Shown: positions 25,695 to 36,320, counted from the first letter of the stretch. The stretch: DNA of 64,000 nucleotides from Bacteroidales bacterium (GCA_003818205.1 RPRQ01000012.1:26916-90915), one strand, 5' to 3'. The notes: generated by a model not told the origin, from the sequence alone. Numbers and translations: made by a program.

Positions 25695-28600
25695 TTAAGT
25701 ACTTATTTTTGTATCAACAATTCCTTTTAGTAAACATAGGTAAGCATCCTCCAAAACAGGTTTTACTAGCACTGCATCAGGGGATGGTTTTTCGGATGAA
25801 ACGCAGCGTACCCGAATAACATCGCCATCCAAACGATGATGAACGATTAGCTGCTTTTGGCTAAAGTTTTCAAACTCATCAGCAGGCAAGTTGAACTGCC
25901 ATACATGCCCTTCGGCAAGGGTTGACATCTGCTGTGGTTGACCCAAAAACTTTAACTTCCCCTTATTAATTACTGCCACCTGATTACACGATGATGAGAT
26001 ATCCTCGATAACGTGTGTTGAGAAGATTACAACCCTGTCGCGGCTTAAATCAACCAATAGGTTTCGGAAACGGATGCGTTCACGCGGGTCGAGCCCTGCT
26101 GTTGGCTCGTCAACCACAAGAATTTTGGGTAGATGCAACAGTATTTGAGCTATCCCAATACGCTGTTTCATACCACCCGAGAAAGAGCCAATTTTATGAT
26201 CTTTCTTTTCAAACATGTGCACCGCATTAAGAACATAGGTAAGCCTTTCGTGCCTTTGCTCAGCATTGGTTAAACCCTTTAGCACTGCTTGATAATCAAG
26301 ATATCCCCAAGCGGTCATGTTCTCGTATGTTCCAAATTCTTGAGGCAGGTATCCTATTAACCCTTGAAGTTCTTCCCTCTTCTCTAATGTATCAATTCCG
26401 TTGATAAATATTTTCCCATAGCTCTGATCGAGTACTCCGCAGATTATCCGCATCAGCGTTGTTTTGCCTGCACCATTGGGTCCTAGTAATCCGAACATTC
26501 CTGTACCAATCTCAAGCGATACACCCGATAGTGCTTTAAATGGTTGGCGGCGTTTACCGAGCAGTGGTATTTGTTTAATCAACCTATAGTAGGCTCTGCG
26601 GAAACCGCTAAATCGTCCTTCAATTCTATCAACATTGATATTCTGTTCGTACAGTTTTTTTGCTGTTAAGAATATTATAAGCCCAATAAACCAAAGTAAT
26701 CCAACAATAATCAGGTATGGAATTCCTTTCCATCTAAGCGCAAGTATTGCAATGTTAACAACAGGAAAGGCCCATAGCAAAATTCGAGGAAGTTTTGGGT
26801 AGAGTTTTTGTTTCCATTTCCGTTTTGGTTTGGCATTCTCTAGCAGATATTTAAACGGTTTTAATGTGAATAACAGCGAAAGCCCTGTGAAATGGATAAA
26901 AATAAATGTCCACCAACCACTATCGAGACGGAAATAGGTAAAGTAGATTAAAAAACCGAGCAGCGGCAGCTGCCAGCTGTAGTTAATCATATCTTTCCAA
27001 TCATGATAGGAAGGTTTCTTATCATCTCTACTTGTGATTCTCTGACCCGAGTACCATTCGCGCGAGAAACGACCTTCGCGTTCATATACTTTAACAAGAT
27101 TCCCAATTTTAATTACAATCGGTTCATCATCGGGGATAAGCTTCGTTTGTGCTCTCCTTGTGCTATTTAAAAGAAAATAGGTAATGGCTGGAATAGCAAT
27201 AAACATTGCAGTTAAAGCGACCATTCTCCAAACAATGCTTTCTACATTAAAATAAATCAATACAAATCCTACGATTAATGAGGTAATCATTGTAATCCTA
27301 ACCCATTGTTTTTGACTCTTAATCCAATTTATTCCATTCTCAAGTCCTGAATAACAGGTTGGAATAAAAACTAAGGTAAGTATGGTGCTAAAGGTTAGTC
27401 CACCCATTACAGTAATGGCAAAGGGTGCGCCAATAACAACGGCATACTCCTTTTTACCAATAGCGAGTGGGAGTAACGCAATAATTGTTGTTAACGATGT
27501 AATTAGTATAGGCCGTACGCGGGAAATGCCTGCAATCATAATTGCACGATTCTTTCGGAAACCCCTTTTTCGTAAAATGTTGGTATAGTCAATCAGAATG
27601 ATACCGTTATTCACTACAACACCAATGAGTATTAAGAATCCGGTTAGGGTATTTACGCTGAACATGCTGTTTCCCGATAGTATCAGTGCAAGCATTGAAC
27701 CAATGGCTGCAAGAGGGATAGTAAACATCAATGCGAATGGGGTTAGCATTGATTCGAATACCGAGGCAAGAATCATAAAAATCAACAGGAGGGCAGTTCC
27801 TATAAGAAAATAGAACTCGTTTAAATCCATCTGTTCGTGCTTAACCTCCGCCACAATTCCCGAAGGGAATGCGTATCCAGCAACAATTAAATCAACCTCA
27901 GTTCGGTAAAATTCAAGTGCCTCTTTTGTTTTTGTTGATCTTTCGGGGTAAGCAAAGGTAATGGTGATCTGTTTTTCTTGATTCACACGATTCAGCTGAG
28001 AGATTCCGGATGCATAATTCACCCTCGAAATATTTTGTAAATCATGATTTCCACCATTTGCATCACGCACCTGAAGGCCTTTTAAATCATTAATATTTCG
28101 CTCTTTTGGCTTGTTCTGCTCAATCTCCTTTTCACGTATAATAATATCGTAATCTTCGTTCTTCTGTTTGAATCGCACTCCAGTCGATATTTCGCCAGAA
28201 AAGTTATTCATTGCCGAATTTATTTCGGTCAGCGGGATATTGAGTTCATTCATCAATAGCTGATTGAAAGCAAGGTGAACCTCGGGTCGCTCCGATTGAA
28301 GGCTCATGTTAATCCAGCTAGTTTTATCCTTTAGCCGATATTTCAAATCTTCAGCTACTTTTCGCATTTGCTGAAAATCTTGGCCTTTAAGGATTATCGA
28401 TTCCGAATTATCGCCAATACCAAGCATGCTTGAAAAGGCCGATGACTCGCCACCACCGCCTCCACCACCGCTTCTTCCTCCACCTGAACGTGAACCGCTC
28501 TCTTCGAATTCAACGATTGCGTTGGGTAAATCGGCTGTTTTTTCGCGGATATCGTTCTTTAATGCTTCAATATTTTTTCCATTTATTTTATCAAAATCCT

Positions 28601-30419
28601 CCTTTAGCTCAAGGGTTAGAACGGCATTATCGGTTTGAATGCGGCTTGTTAATAATTTAATCTCTGGCCAATCTTTGATATATTCTTCAATAAGTTTAAC
28701 CGTTTTGTCCGATGTTTCAAGCGAGGAGCCAGCCTGCATGTTCACATATACGCGCACTTGAGAGGAAACAGCCTCCTCCTCACCAATAACACTGATAGTT
28801 AAACTCAGAAGTATGCAAACGAAGAATAGGATAATGCCTGTGATAATGGTTTGAACAGGTCTTCGAAGGGTAGTCTTTAGAAGAGCCATGTATATCTGAA
28901 TCATCCTATTTCTTAGGTCAAGCCGATTGACCGATGGGATATTATTCTTTTTCGATAAGAATGTGTGAGTAACGGAAGGAATCAAAATCAGCGCTACGAA
29001 TAGCGAGATGGTAAGTGCTGAAATAATTGATATACCAATTTGATTCCCAATTATTTTAACAAAGAAATTGTCGCTGAAAAGAAAAGGGACAAAAACGACT
29101 ATTGTGGTCAAGGTCGATGCAAAAATTGAACGCCAGACCTCGCTTGTCCCCTGAATGACAGCATTGTTTATTGACATGTTTGGGTTACTTCTATGCCTGA
29201 AAATATTTTCGAGCACAACAATACTGCTATCCACTAGCATACCCACTGCAAGCACCAATCCTATTAACGATAGCGTGTTTATTGAGATATTGAATGCATA
29301 GAAAAGGTTAAACGCAGCGTAAATCGATATTGGTATTGAAAGCCCGATAAGAGATACAATTCTTATGTTACGAAGGAATAACCATAAAACATATATTGCT
29401 AGCAGTCCGCCGCTAAGTGCAAGGTTGATGATATCATTCATGTTATCCTCAATATCCTTCGCCTTATTGCTCTGAATAATAACAGCAACATCCTGATCTT
29501 TATATTTGCTGTTGATGTTGTCGATAACCTTTAGGATGCGATGTGATAGGTCGATTAGATTGGCCTGATTATCGTTCATCAGCATAATGGTAACGGCATC
29601 CTTGCCGTTGATACGGCTAAAAGAGGTTTCCTTTTTGAATCCGAAGTAGATTTTTGAAACATCTTTAAGAAAAACAGGACCTTTCCCAACAACAATTTGA
29701 CCTATATCATTGACATCCTTATACTCCGCGCTAACATGAACGAATAGGCGATTGCTCCCATCATTTACTTTGCCAACAAAGGTTTTTTGTTTCTCGCTAT
29801 TCGAAAGAGCCGACCTAACCTCTGAGGTGGTTATTCCAAATGCTTTACAAGCATCGGGGTCAATAATTACCTCGATGGTTTTTTCCCTGCCACCGAAAAC
29901 ACTTGCCCTAGAGACTCCCTCTACATTTTCAAGTTCAGGCTTAATCTTTTTATCCACCAAATTGCGGATTCTTTCTACGCCACCCTCGCCGCTTACCTGA
30001 AGCTCCATAAAGTCGCCGGTAAGCTGTTTAATATCGAATCGGGTAAGTTGAACGAAAAAACTTTGAGGCAGCTGCGATTTAACCTGATCGATCTTTTGCT
30101 GCAGCTTCAGATATGAGTACTTTAAATTGGTCTTCTTCTGAAACGAAACGAAAATAATGCCATGGTTCGGCGAGATATTTGACTCTATTCGCTCAATATT
30201 TTCGAGGGTTCCAATGGCTCCTTCTAAAGGAATTACGGCTTTTTGCTCCATGTAATTAGGATCGACCTCTGTTGCAGATTGCACTTGCACAATCAGAAAG
30301 GGCAGTTCGGCGTTGGGAAGCATCTCCACAGCCAACTTTTTATAGGATATATACCCCAATAGGGTAATGCCTATAAATAGCATGCCGATTAGAACTTTAC
30401 GTTTGATTATGAATTCCAT
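25695..30419 (-). CDS. RND efflux pump fused to a C-terminal ABC ATPase
   Basis: This is one uninterrupted 1574-residue frame. Residues 1 to about 1030 form an RND (AcrB-like) pump with 12 TM helices and two large periplasmic loops. The TM4 relay motif reads GMLVDSSIV, with Asp397 followed by Ser where AcrB has a second Asp. Residues about 1040-1270 add several further TM helices. Residues about 1280-1530 form a complete ABC ATPase: GPNGAGKTT with Lys1319, FSGGMKQRIG and VVDEPTAGLDP. A glycine-rich stretch (GGGGGGG) near residue 655 sits in the second periplasmic loop. The ATPase is closely similar to the stand-alone one at 39701. It probably serves the permease at 24945, but the two energy modules in one chain are unusual. 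Confidence 0.88.
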   Translation of the reverse strand: MEFIIKRKVLIGMLFIGITLLGYISYKKLAVEMLPNAELPFLIVQVQSATEVDPNYMEQKAVIPLEGAIGTLENIERIESNISPNHGIIFVSFQKKTNLKYSYLKLQQKIDQVKSQLPQSFFVQLTRFDIKQLTGDFMELQVSGEGGVERIRNLVDKKIKPELENVEGVSRASVFGGREKTIEVIIDPDACKAFGITTSEVRSALSNSEKQKTFVGKVNDGSNRLFVHVSAEYKDVNDIGQIVVGKGPVFLKDVSKIYFGFKKETSFSRINGKDAVTIMLMNDNQANLIDLSHRILKVIDNINSKYKDQDVAVIIQSNKAKDIEDNMNDIINLALSGGLLAIYVLWLFLRNIRIVSLIGLSIPISIYAAFNLFYAFNISINTLSLIGLVLAVGMLVDSSIVVLENIFRHRSNPNMSINNAVIQGTSEVWRSIFASTLTTIVVFVPFLFSDNFFVKIIGNQIGISIISALTISLFVALILIPSVTHTFLSKKNNIPSVNRLDLRNRMIQIYMALLKTTLRRPVQTIITGIILFFVCILLSLTISVIGEEEAVSSQVRVYVNMQAGSSLETSDKTVKLIEEYIKDWPEIKLLTSRIQTDNAVLTLELKEDFDKINGKNIEALKNDIREKTADLPNAIVEFEESGSRSGGGRSGGGGGGGESSAFSSMLGIGDNSESIILKGQDFQQMRKVAEDLKYRLKDKTSWINMSLQSERPEVHLAFNQLLMNELNIPLTEINSAMNNFSGEISTGVRFKQKNEDYDIIIREKEIEQNKPKERNINDLKGLQVRDANGGNHDLQNISRVNYASGISQLNRVNQEKQITITFAYPERSTKTKEALEFYRTEVDLIVAGYAFPSGIVAEVKHEQMDLNEFYFLIGTALLLIFMILASVFESMLTPFALMFTIPLAAIGSMLALILSGNSMFSVNTLTGFLILIGVVVNNGIILIDYTNILRKRGFRKNRAIMIAGISRVRPILITSLTTIIALLPLAIGKKEYAVVIGAPFAITVMGGLTFSTILTLVFIPTCYSGLENGINWIKSQKQWVRITMITSLIVGFVLIYFNVESIVWRMVALTAMFIAIPAITYFLLNSTRRAQTKLIPDDEPIVIKIGNLVKVYEREGRFSREWYSGQRITSRDDKKPSYHDWKDMINYSWQLPLLGFLIYFTYFRLDSGWWTFIFIHFTGLSLLFTLKPFKYLLENAKPKRKWKQKLYPKLPRILLWAFPVVNIAILALRWKGIPYLIIVGLLWFIGLIIFLTAKKLYEQNINVDRIEGRFSGFRRAYYRLIKQIPLLGKRRQPFKALSGVSLEIGTGMFGLLGPNGAGKTTLMRIICGVLDQSYGKIFINGIDTLEKREELQGLIGYLPQEFGTYENMTAWGYLDYQAVLKGLTNAEQRHERLTYVLNAVHMFEKKDHKIGSFSGGMKQRIGIAQILLHLPKILVVDEPTAGLDPRERIRFRNLLVDLSRDRVVIFSTHVIEDISSSCNQVAVINKGKLKFLGQPQQMSTLAEGHVWQFNLPADEFENFSQKQLIVHHRLDGDVIRVRCVSSEKPSPDAVLVKPVLEDAYLCLLKGIVDTKIST

Positions 30420-30428
30420 ACGATTCGA

Positions 30429-33400
30429 TTATTCAGTTTTTTTCTTTGAAAAACGTGCACCTATCAAATCAAAAGTGTAGTAGAAACATGGAATTACAAT
30501 AAGCGTAAGCAGGGTCGAGGTAAATAATCCGCTTATAACTGCGATGGCCATTGGCTGTCTGAGACTTGCGCCCTCTCCAAAACCAATTAACATAGGCACC
30601 AAACCTAGGATTGCAGTTAAAGTGGTCATCAATATTGGGCGAATACGTTGTCTTCCTGCATTGATAATAGCCGTTCGCCTATCCAATCCCTCATCTTTGA
30701 GCTGATTTATTCTATCTACAAGAATAATTGAGTTGTTTACAGCTATACCACCAAGCATTATAATACCAATTATTGATATGATATTCAGTGAACTACCAAG
30801 TATGAAGAATGCTAGGATTGAGCCAACAAGCGCTAGAGGAATTGTTAGTAAAATAGTAAACGGATGTATCAGCGATTCAAACTGCGAGGCCATAACCATA
30901 TATATCAATACAATGGATAGAAGAAAAGCCAAGGTGAGATTCTTCATAGCCTCTTGACGCTTTTCTTCTTCCCCCGTAATCTGTATTCTATAATCGTTTG
31001 GTAGGTTAATGGATGCTGTCTTTGCCGAAATCTGTTGAGCGATTTTATCAAGTGGAGTGTTACCTGATTTCATAGCGTAAATTTTTACCATACGAACCTG
31101 ATTCCTATGATGAATCTCCTGTGGCGATCTTGAAATTTTGATTGTGGAAATTTCGCTCAATCTAAAAAGTTGATTCCCGCTAGCAATGGTAATATCATCG
31201 AGCTGCGATAGACCTTTTTCGGGTATCCTTAAATTGATAGGACGCAATTCACCCCCTTGTTCCATCTGACCTGCGCCAAGGCCATCGAGTTGGTTTTTAA
31301 GATGATCAACAACTGTTTGCATCGAGATATTATACATTCCTGCTTTAACACGGTCGATGGTAACTTCCACTTCAGGAGCACCCTTTTCAATTGATGAACG
31401 CACGTTGTAGAGGCTCGATAAACCTAACATCTTTAGCTTAACGCTATCGGCAATCTCTGAGAGCAGCCCAATATCCTGACCCCTTATCTCAACAACCACA
31501 GGTGCCTCGGTGGTACCAAGGATTTGTCGAAGCGTTGACTCATCCTTATTGAAACGAACCTCTAGCCCTTTGACACCATCGGTGGCATTGCTTATCAAAT
31601 TCATTACCTGATCGGGACTGTATTTTGAATCCTTTTTTAGAATGACCCGAATGTTTGCGGTGTTATCTCCCGTATAAACCGAACTTGAATTATCGGAAAT
31701 TCCTGTGGATGGGCCACTTTGGCTGTAAACAAGTTCAACATTCTCCTTTAGTCCATCCTTTATGATAAATTCAATATTCTCAACTACTGCCGATGTTCGC
31801 TGAAGAGTTGTTCCCTCGTCCATCTTGATATCGAAGGTGAACTCACGGCTATTCGCTGCGGGCATAAATTCGGTTCCGATATATGGTAGTAGCATCAACG
31901 AGCCACCAATGACCGCAAAGGTCAAGAAAACGATGAGTTTGTTTCTGTTCAGTAATTTATCGAGTAGTTTACCGTACCATTCAAACTTTAATGAAGTAGT
32001 TCTTACTGGTGCCGGTTTCTTCTTGAAAAAGAAGTTGTAGAACATCGGAAGAAAAAGGATTGCAGCAAAAAGTGAGGTGATTTGAGAATACGTTACCGTT
32101 AGCGCCTGATCGCGGAACAGCTCACCCGATGCACCGTGCATGTAAACAATGGGTAAAAATACAACGATTGATGCAAACGTTGAAGCAACGATTGCCATTC
32201 CAACCTCGGAAGTGCCATTGATTGCAGCATCGCGAACCGATTCGCCCTCCTCATGATGCCGAAATGTATTTTCAATGATTACAATGGCATTATCGAGGAG
32301 CATCCCAACCCCAAGTGCTAGTCCTCCAAGGGTCATGATGTTGAGGTTTAGTCCAGTAAAATACATCACAGTAAAGGTGGCAATTATCGAAATTGGGATA
32401 ATAAACCCAACAATTAGTGTAGTTCCAATTTTCCGAAGGAAAAGGAAAAGAACGAATATGGCCAGAATCATACCCATCCATGCGCTATCCTTAACCTCTC
32501 CAACCGCTTGGCTGATGAAAGTTCCTTGATTGGTTACTATTTCGATTTTATATTCGGGTAATGCTTTGCGAATGCTTTCGAGGGCTTTATTGGTCTGCTC
32601 AACTGCCTTAACGGTGTTGAAACGGGTCTCCTTATAAACGGCAAGCCCAAGGCATCTCTCACCATTGAGGTGAACAATGTTTTTTGGGATTTGATTAGTA
32701 ATAGTTACGTCTGCAACCTCGCGGAGGTAGATTGGTGCTTTTAATCCTGAAGGATTACCCGTAACAGTTGATTTGTAGCCAACAATGAGGCTATTAAAAT
32801 CGTCGATACTTTTTAGTAAGCCAACCCCCTTTACGATATACTGCATGCCTGACTCAACGATTGTTCCGCCAGAGATCTGCTGATTCTGAGATTGTATCTT
32901 TTGGCTCAGCTCGCTCAGCGATATCCCAAAAGCATCAAGCCGATTGTGATCAGTGCTGATTCTCAATTCGCTCTCCTCTTGCCCTGTAATCTCAACCTCG
33001 GCAACGCCTTCAAGTCGAATCAGCTCATTGCGGATATAGTTATCGGCAATTTTACGTAGGTGGTTAAGGTCATTCTTGCCAGGCTGACTAAAGCCTATAA
33101 TCATTACAGGGGAACTGTTGGGATCGTGTTGAGTAATTTTTATCTCATCGGCTTTATTCTGCTGACTGATGGAGTTCACCGCTTTTTGAAGATCGAGGAA
33201 TGCCTCATCCATATCGGTATTCCAGCTATATTCAACGGTTACCTGAGCAGAACCAGCGCGAATAACCGATGAAACCTCGGCTACATTCGATTGGCGGATT
33301 GCCATCCCTTCAAGTTGCTCTACATATTGCTTCTCCATCTCCTCAGGTGGACGCTCTCCCGAACGGACCTCGATGAATAGGCGGGGATTATTTAAATCGG

Positions 33401-33515
33401 GGAATAGGTCGACGCTGAGCTTATCGTACGAGAACCATCCAAGCACCCCAACCCCAAGAATAAGCATTAGGATTGATACAGGATAGTCAACAGCGAATTG
33501 TGCAATTTTTTTCAT
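30429..33515 (-). CDS. RND efflux pump inner-membrane subunit
   Basis: This 1028-residue AcrB-type transporter has 12 TM helices in two halves. TM4 carries LGVGMLLDNAIVIIENTF with Asp408 followed by Asn. The TM10 region has GGIAVNNSIILVDRINQL. It exports compounds through the adaptor and TolC proteins encoded just upstream. Lengths and loops are complete. The next gene downstream is the fused RND-ABC pump, ten bases away, so both RND chains may assemble together in a hetero-complex. Confidence 0.92.
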   Translation of the reverse strand: MKKIAQFAVDYPVSILMLILGVGVLGWFSYDKLSVDLFPDLNNPRLFIEVRSGERPPEEMEKQYVEQLEGMAIRQSNVAEVSSVIRAGSAQVTVEYSWNTDMDEAFLDLQKAVNSISQQNKADEIKITQHDPNSSPVMIIGFSQPGKNDLNHLRKIADNYIRNELIRLEGVAEVEITGQEESELRISTDHNRLDAFGISLSELSQKIQSQNQQISGGTIVESGMQYIVKGVGLLKSIDDFNSLIVGYKSTVTGNPSGLKAPIYLREVADVTITNQIPKNIVHLNGERCLGLAVYKETRFNTVKAVEQTNKALESIRKALPEYKIEIVTNQGTFISQAVGEVKDSAWMGMILAIFVLFLFLRKIGTTLIVGFIIPISIIATFTVMYFTGLNLNIMTLGGLALGVGMLLDNAIVIIENTFRHHEEGESVRDAAINGTSEVGMAIVASTFASIVVFLPIVYMHGASGELFRDQALTVTYSQITSLFAAILFLPMFYNFFFKKKPAPVRTTSLKFEWYGKLLDKLLNRNKLIVFLTFAVIGGSLMLLPYIGTEFMPAANSREFTFDIKMDEGTTLQRTSAVVENIEFIIKDGLKENVELVYSQSGPSTGISDNSSSVYTGDNTANIRVILKKDSKYSPDQVMNLISNATDGVKGLEVRFNKDESTLRQILGTTEAPVVVEIRGQDIGLLSEIADSVKLKMLGLSSLYNVRSSIEKGAPEVEVTIDRVKAGMYNISMQTVVDHLKNQLDGLGAGQMEQGGELRPINLRIPEKGLSQLDDITIASGNQLFRLSEISTIKISRSPQEIHHRNQVRMVKIYAMKSGNTPLDKIAQQISAKTASINLPNDYRIQITGEEEKRQEAMKNLTLAFLLSIVLIYMVMASQFESLIHPFTILLTIPLALVGSILAFFILGSSLNIISIIGIIMLGGIAVNNSIILVDRINQLKDEGLDRRTAIINAGRQRIRPILMTTLTAILGLVPMLIGFGEGASLRQPMAIAVISGLFTSTLLTLIVIPCFYYTFDLIGARFSKKKTE

Positions 33516-33533
33516 TGAATTTTGTATGATATT

Positions 33534-33768
33534 TTAAAATCGTAACGACTCACCACGGACCTGCCCGCCGAACAAGTTCTTTGGCAGGCGGGGAACACGG
33601 AGATCACAGAGTTTTCTTTCAATAATTGTTTTGCTAGTCACAGAAAAATAGCTTTGAAACAACTTGGCAAATTTGTTTACGACATATAATACCAATGTAT
33701 AGTTCTGAATAATCATCTCTGTGTCTCTGTGTGTACTCTGTGTCTCCGTGGTTATTATCTCTTGCATA
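33534..33768. repeat. Inverted-repeat element with CACGGAGACACAGAG motifs
   Basis: Between the adaptor and RND genes, ACCACGGA and AACACGGAGATCACAGAG on the left mirror CTCTGTGTCTCCGTGGT on the right. A GC-rich hairpin (CCCGCC with GGCGGG, 33562-33592) lies inside the left part. A 77-residue frame crosses it but looks like a translation of repeat DNA. This 235-base non-coding insert sits inside an otherwise tight operon. Confidence 0.65.
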
Positions 33769-34824
33769 TTATCGAATTACCTTAACCTTGCTATTATCCT
33801 TCAAGGTTTCAAAACCTTTAACAACGAGTCGATCATCCTTGCTTAAGCCTGTAAGGATTTCAATATTATTCCCGTTTTCAATACCTGTAGTCACCTCGCG
33901 AAGTCTAGCTATACTCTTATCAATGATGAAAACGTACTGAATATCATTATTGCGAAGCACTAACTCTTTCGCTACAACGATTGTATTTTCTTTTTTAGTT
34001 ATTACAATATCAGCATTTACAAACATCCCGGGTTTAAGGCGAAGGCTTGGGTTGCTAATATCAATTCTGCCTTTAAATGTCCTTGTCTCGGAGCTAATAG
34101 CAGGGGAGAGGTCGGTGATGGTTCCCCAAATAGTATCCTTCTGAAGATTATAGCTTGTTAAGCGAACTTTCATTCCCGATTGTAGATCGCTAACATATTT
34201 TTCGGGTAGGCTAACCTCCATATACATCTGTCCGTAATCCATAACGGTGAATAGTGGCTGCCCTGCTGCAATTCTAACACTTTGAGTGTTGTAAGGCAAA
34301 TCTACGATAACCCCACCAAATGGAGATGCAACCTTCATTTTAGCAATTTTCAGCTTCGAATTCTCATAATCGTATTTTGCGTTGGTGTAGCTAACTTCTG
34401 CGTTCCTCATCTCACGCTGAGTTACACCTCCCTTTTCGAAAAGCGATTGCTGCTTAGTATATTCCTGCTGAGCAATATCGAGGTTTAACTTTTTTGAGTC
34501 GATTGCTATAGAGTTTTCATACTCAGGATCTTCCAACAGAATAATTGCTTCCTCTGATTTAACAATATCACCAAGTCTATATTTTTTGCCTGATTTTGAA
34601 TTGGTCATCAGCTTATAGATACCCGATATCTCCGATTTGAACTCGGCTTTCTGCATCGGATAGACTGTGCCATTGGTGTTAATTACCTTTTCGATGGCCG
34701 ACATGGTAACATTATTTACTGATACCGGAATCTCGGGTTCATTTGTTTTACTTTCCTCTGAATTGTTACACGAAAAGCCTATTAATGCTAAGGCTGATAG
34801 GTATATAATATTTTTTGCTTTCAT
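33769..34824 (-). CDS. RND periplasmic adaptor (membrane fusion) lipoprotein
   Basis: This 351-residue protein has the lipobox LIGFSC at residues 15-20. It has the order typical of membrane fusion proteins: a barrel-sandwich/lipoyl-like half, a helical hairpin (IDSKKLNLDIAQQEYTKQQSL and on), a second lipoyl half (KVASPFGGVIVDL), and a beta-barrel domain (KPGMFVNADIVI). It bridges the RND pump and the TolC protein encoded 11 bases upstream. Confidence 0.92.
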   Translation of the reverse strand: MKAKNIIYLSALALIGFSCNNSEESKTNEPEIPVSVNNVTMSAIEKVINTNGTVYPMQKAEFKSEISGIYKLMTNSKSGKKYRLGDIVKSEEAIILLEDPEYENSIAIDSKKLNLDIAQQEYTKQQSLFEKGGVTQREMRNAEVSYTNAKYDYENSKLKIAKMKVASPFGGVIVDLPYNTQSVRIAAGQPLFTVMDYGQMYMEVSLPEKYVSDLQSGMKVRLTSYNLQKDTIWGTITDLSPAISSETRTFKGRIDISNPSLRLKPGMFVNADIVITKKENTIVVAKELVLRNNDIQYVFIIDKSIARLREVTTGIENGNNIEILTGLSKDDRLVVKGFETLKDNSKVKVIR

Positions 34825-34835
34825 ATATGTTATAG

Positions 34836-36320
34836 TTATTTCTGATTAGTAAATAGGGTTGATGGAACAAGCGGTTGATTTTTTTCAAAATCGTAGAGTG
34901 ATTGTATTTTAAGGTTTAAAATTTCGAGTTTATAGTTAATTTGAGCCTGAACCAAAGCCGTCTTTTTATCCGATAGCTGATTTTGGTGAAGTTTCAAGTC
35001 CATACTTGTTAAATCCCCATTACGATAACGCTCTAAGTTAATTTCGTAGGTGAGTTGAGCATTTTTCTCGTTCTGCTTGGCAATTTCAATCTGATTATAT
35101 AGGTTCTGAATGTTACGATAGACCTTACGAATATCCACTTCTATTCGATTCTTCTCATTCTCAAGATTTAAATTTGAGGATTTAAGTATAGCCTCCTGTG
35201 ATTTTATCCGTGACTTTTTTTCGCCCCAATCAAATATGGGAATGCTGAATGTTACCGATACCTTTGGGCTTCGTGTGGGGTTGTCGTAGGTATCAGCGAG
35301 TTTTTCATTTTCGCCGAAAACACCCAACGAGAGATTAAGATCACCTTTGAACTCATTCAACGCTTTTGTTTTAATCAGGTCAAACTGAGAGTTTTCAATT
35401 TCGATTTGCTTTTGACGGAGTTCCATTCTGCTTTCGAGTGCATGTTGCACGGCAATAGCCAAATCAATTTTTGTGGGTGTTACGGTAATATCGGCGAGTG
35501 TGATAACCTCATCCTTAATGGCAATTCCTACATAATTTTTAAACTCGTCCTTTGCATTTTCAAGATTCACCTCTTGGTTTTGCAGTGTAGATTTGGCTGT
35601 CATAAGGTTAAGTTCCGCTTGATATAATTGTTCTTTAGCAGTAAGGCCTGCACTAACCTTATTCGTGATTATATCATAACTCTGTTGTGTTTTTTCAAGT
35701 TCGTCTTTTGCAATGTTCAAACTCATTTGAGCCATGTAAACCTGATAGAAGTATTGGCTTACACGCTTTTCGAGATTAAGCATTCGCATGGTATAATCAA
35801 GATTTGCATTTTCATAGCTGAGCTCAAGCTCCTTCAATTCGAGTTTACGTTTATTGTAGGTAAAGAGGGGTTGATTAATGCTGATGTATAGATTGTTATT
35901 GAACGATTTAGTATTTGCGTTAAGAATATCACTCCGTTCATTATAGGTTTTCATCCATCCAAACTCATTGTTTAGCGAAATTGTCGCATCGGTTGGAAGA
36001 AATGGTTGTGTAACTGTAAATGACCCATTCGATTTGGTTTGTTCGGTGGTGTACCAAGTTGAACTGTAGTCATCGAATTTACGCGAATTTGAATAATCGA
36101 AGGGCGTTATACCCAACTGGAATCTTGATTTTTGCGATGCTTTTGTAGCATTTAGCGACTCCTTATACCTTGTTAAGTTAAGTAAGGATATCTGTATTTC
36201 TGGACTATTCTGCCCTGCAATCTCCATTGCCTTTTCGAGGGTTATTAGCGATTGACCCTCTAATTTAGGGCAAACCACAATTAGAAAAGCGATAATTGCA
36301 ATTAGTAATTTTTTATACAT
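34836..36320 (-). CDS. TolC-family outer-membrane efflux protein
   Basis: This 494-residue protein has a signal peptide (ending EGQS) and the duplicated long-helix layout of TolC. The second repeat is preceded by beta strands such as VSVTFSIPIFDWGEKKSRI. It forms the outer-membrane channel for the RND/ABC export operon. It is followed by the adaptor and preceded by the ABC-2/M1 protein. Confidence 0.92.
   Translation of the reverse strand: MYKKLLIAIIAFLIVVCPKLEGQSLITLEKAMEIAGQNSPEIQISLLNLTRYKESLNATKASQKSRFQLGITPFDYSNSRKFDDYSSTWYTTEQTKSNGSFTVTQPFLPTDATISLNNEFGWMKTYNERSDILNANTKSFNNNLYISINQPLFTYNKRKLELKELELSYENANLDYTMRMLNLEKRVSQYFYQVYMAQMSLNIAKDELEKTQQSYDIITNKVSAGLTAKEQLYQAELNLMTAKSTLQNQEVNLENAKDEFKNYVGIAIKDEVITLADITVTPTKIDLAIAVQHALESRMELRQKQIEIENSQFDLIKTKALNEFKGDLNLSLGVFGENEKLADTYDNPTRSPKVSVTFSIPIFDWGEKKSRIKSQEAILKSSNLNLENEKNRIEVDIRKVYRNIQNLYNQIEIAKQNEKNAQLTYEINLERYRNGDLTSMDLKLHQNQLSDKKTALVQAQINYKLEILNLKIQSLYDFEKNQPLVPSTLFTNQK

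Noticed and set aside
28426..28660. Pro-rich and His-rich frames opposite the poly-Gly tract
   Set aside because: They are antisense shadows of the glycine codons in the fused RND gene.
33534..33767. 77-aa frame on the minus strand
   Set aside because: It translates the CACGGAGACACAGAG repeat, has no motif and no neighbours' spacing to support it.
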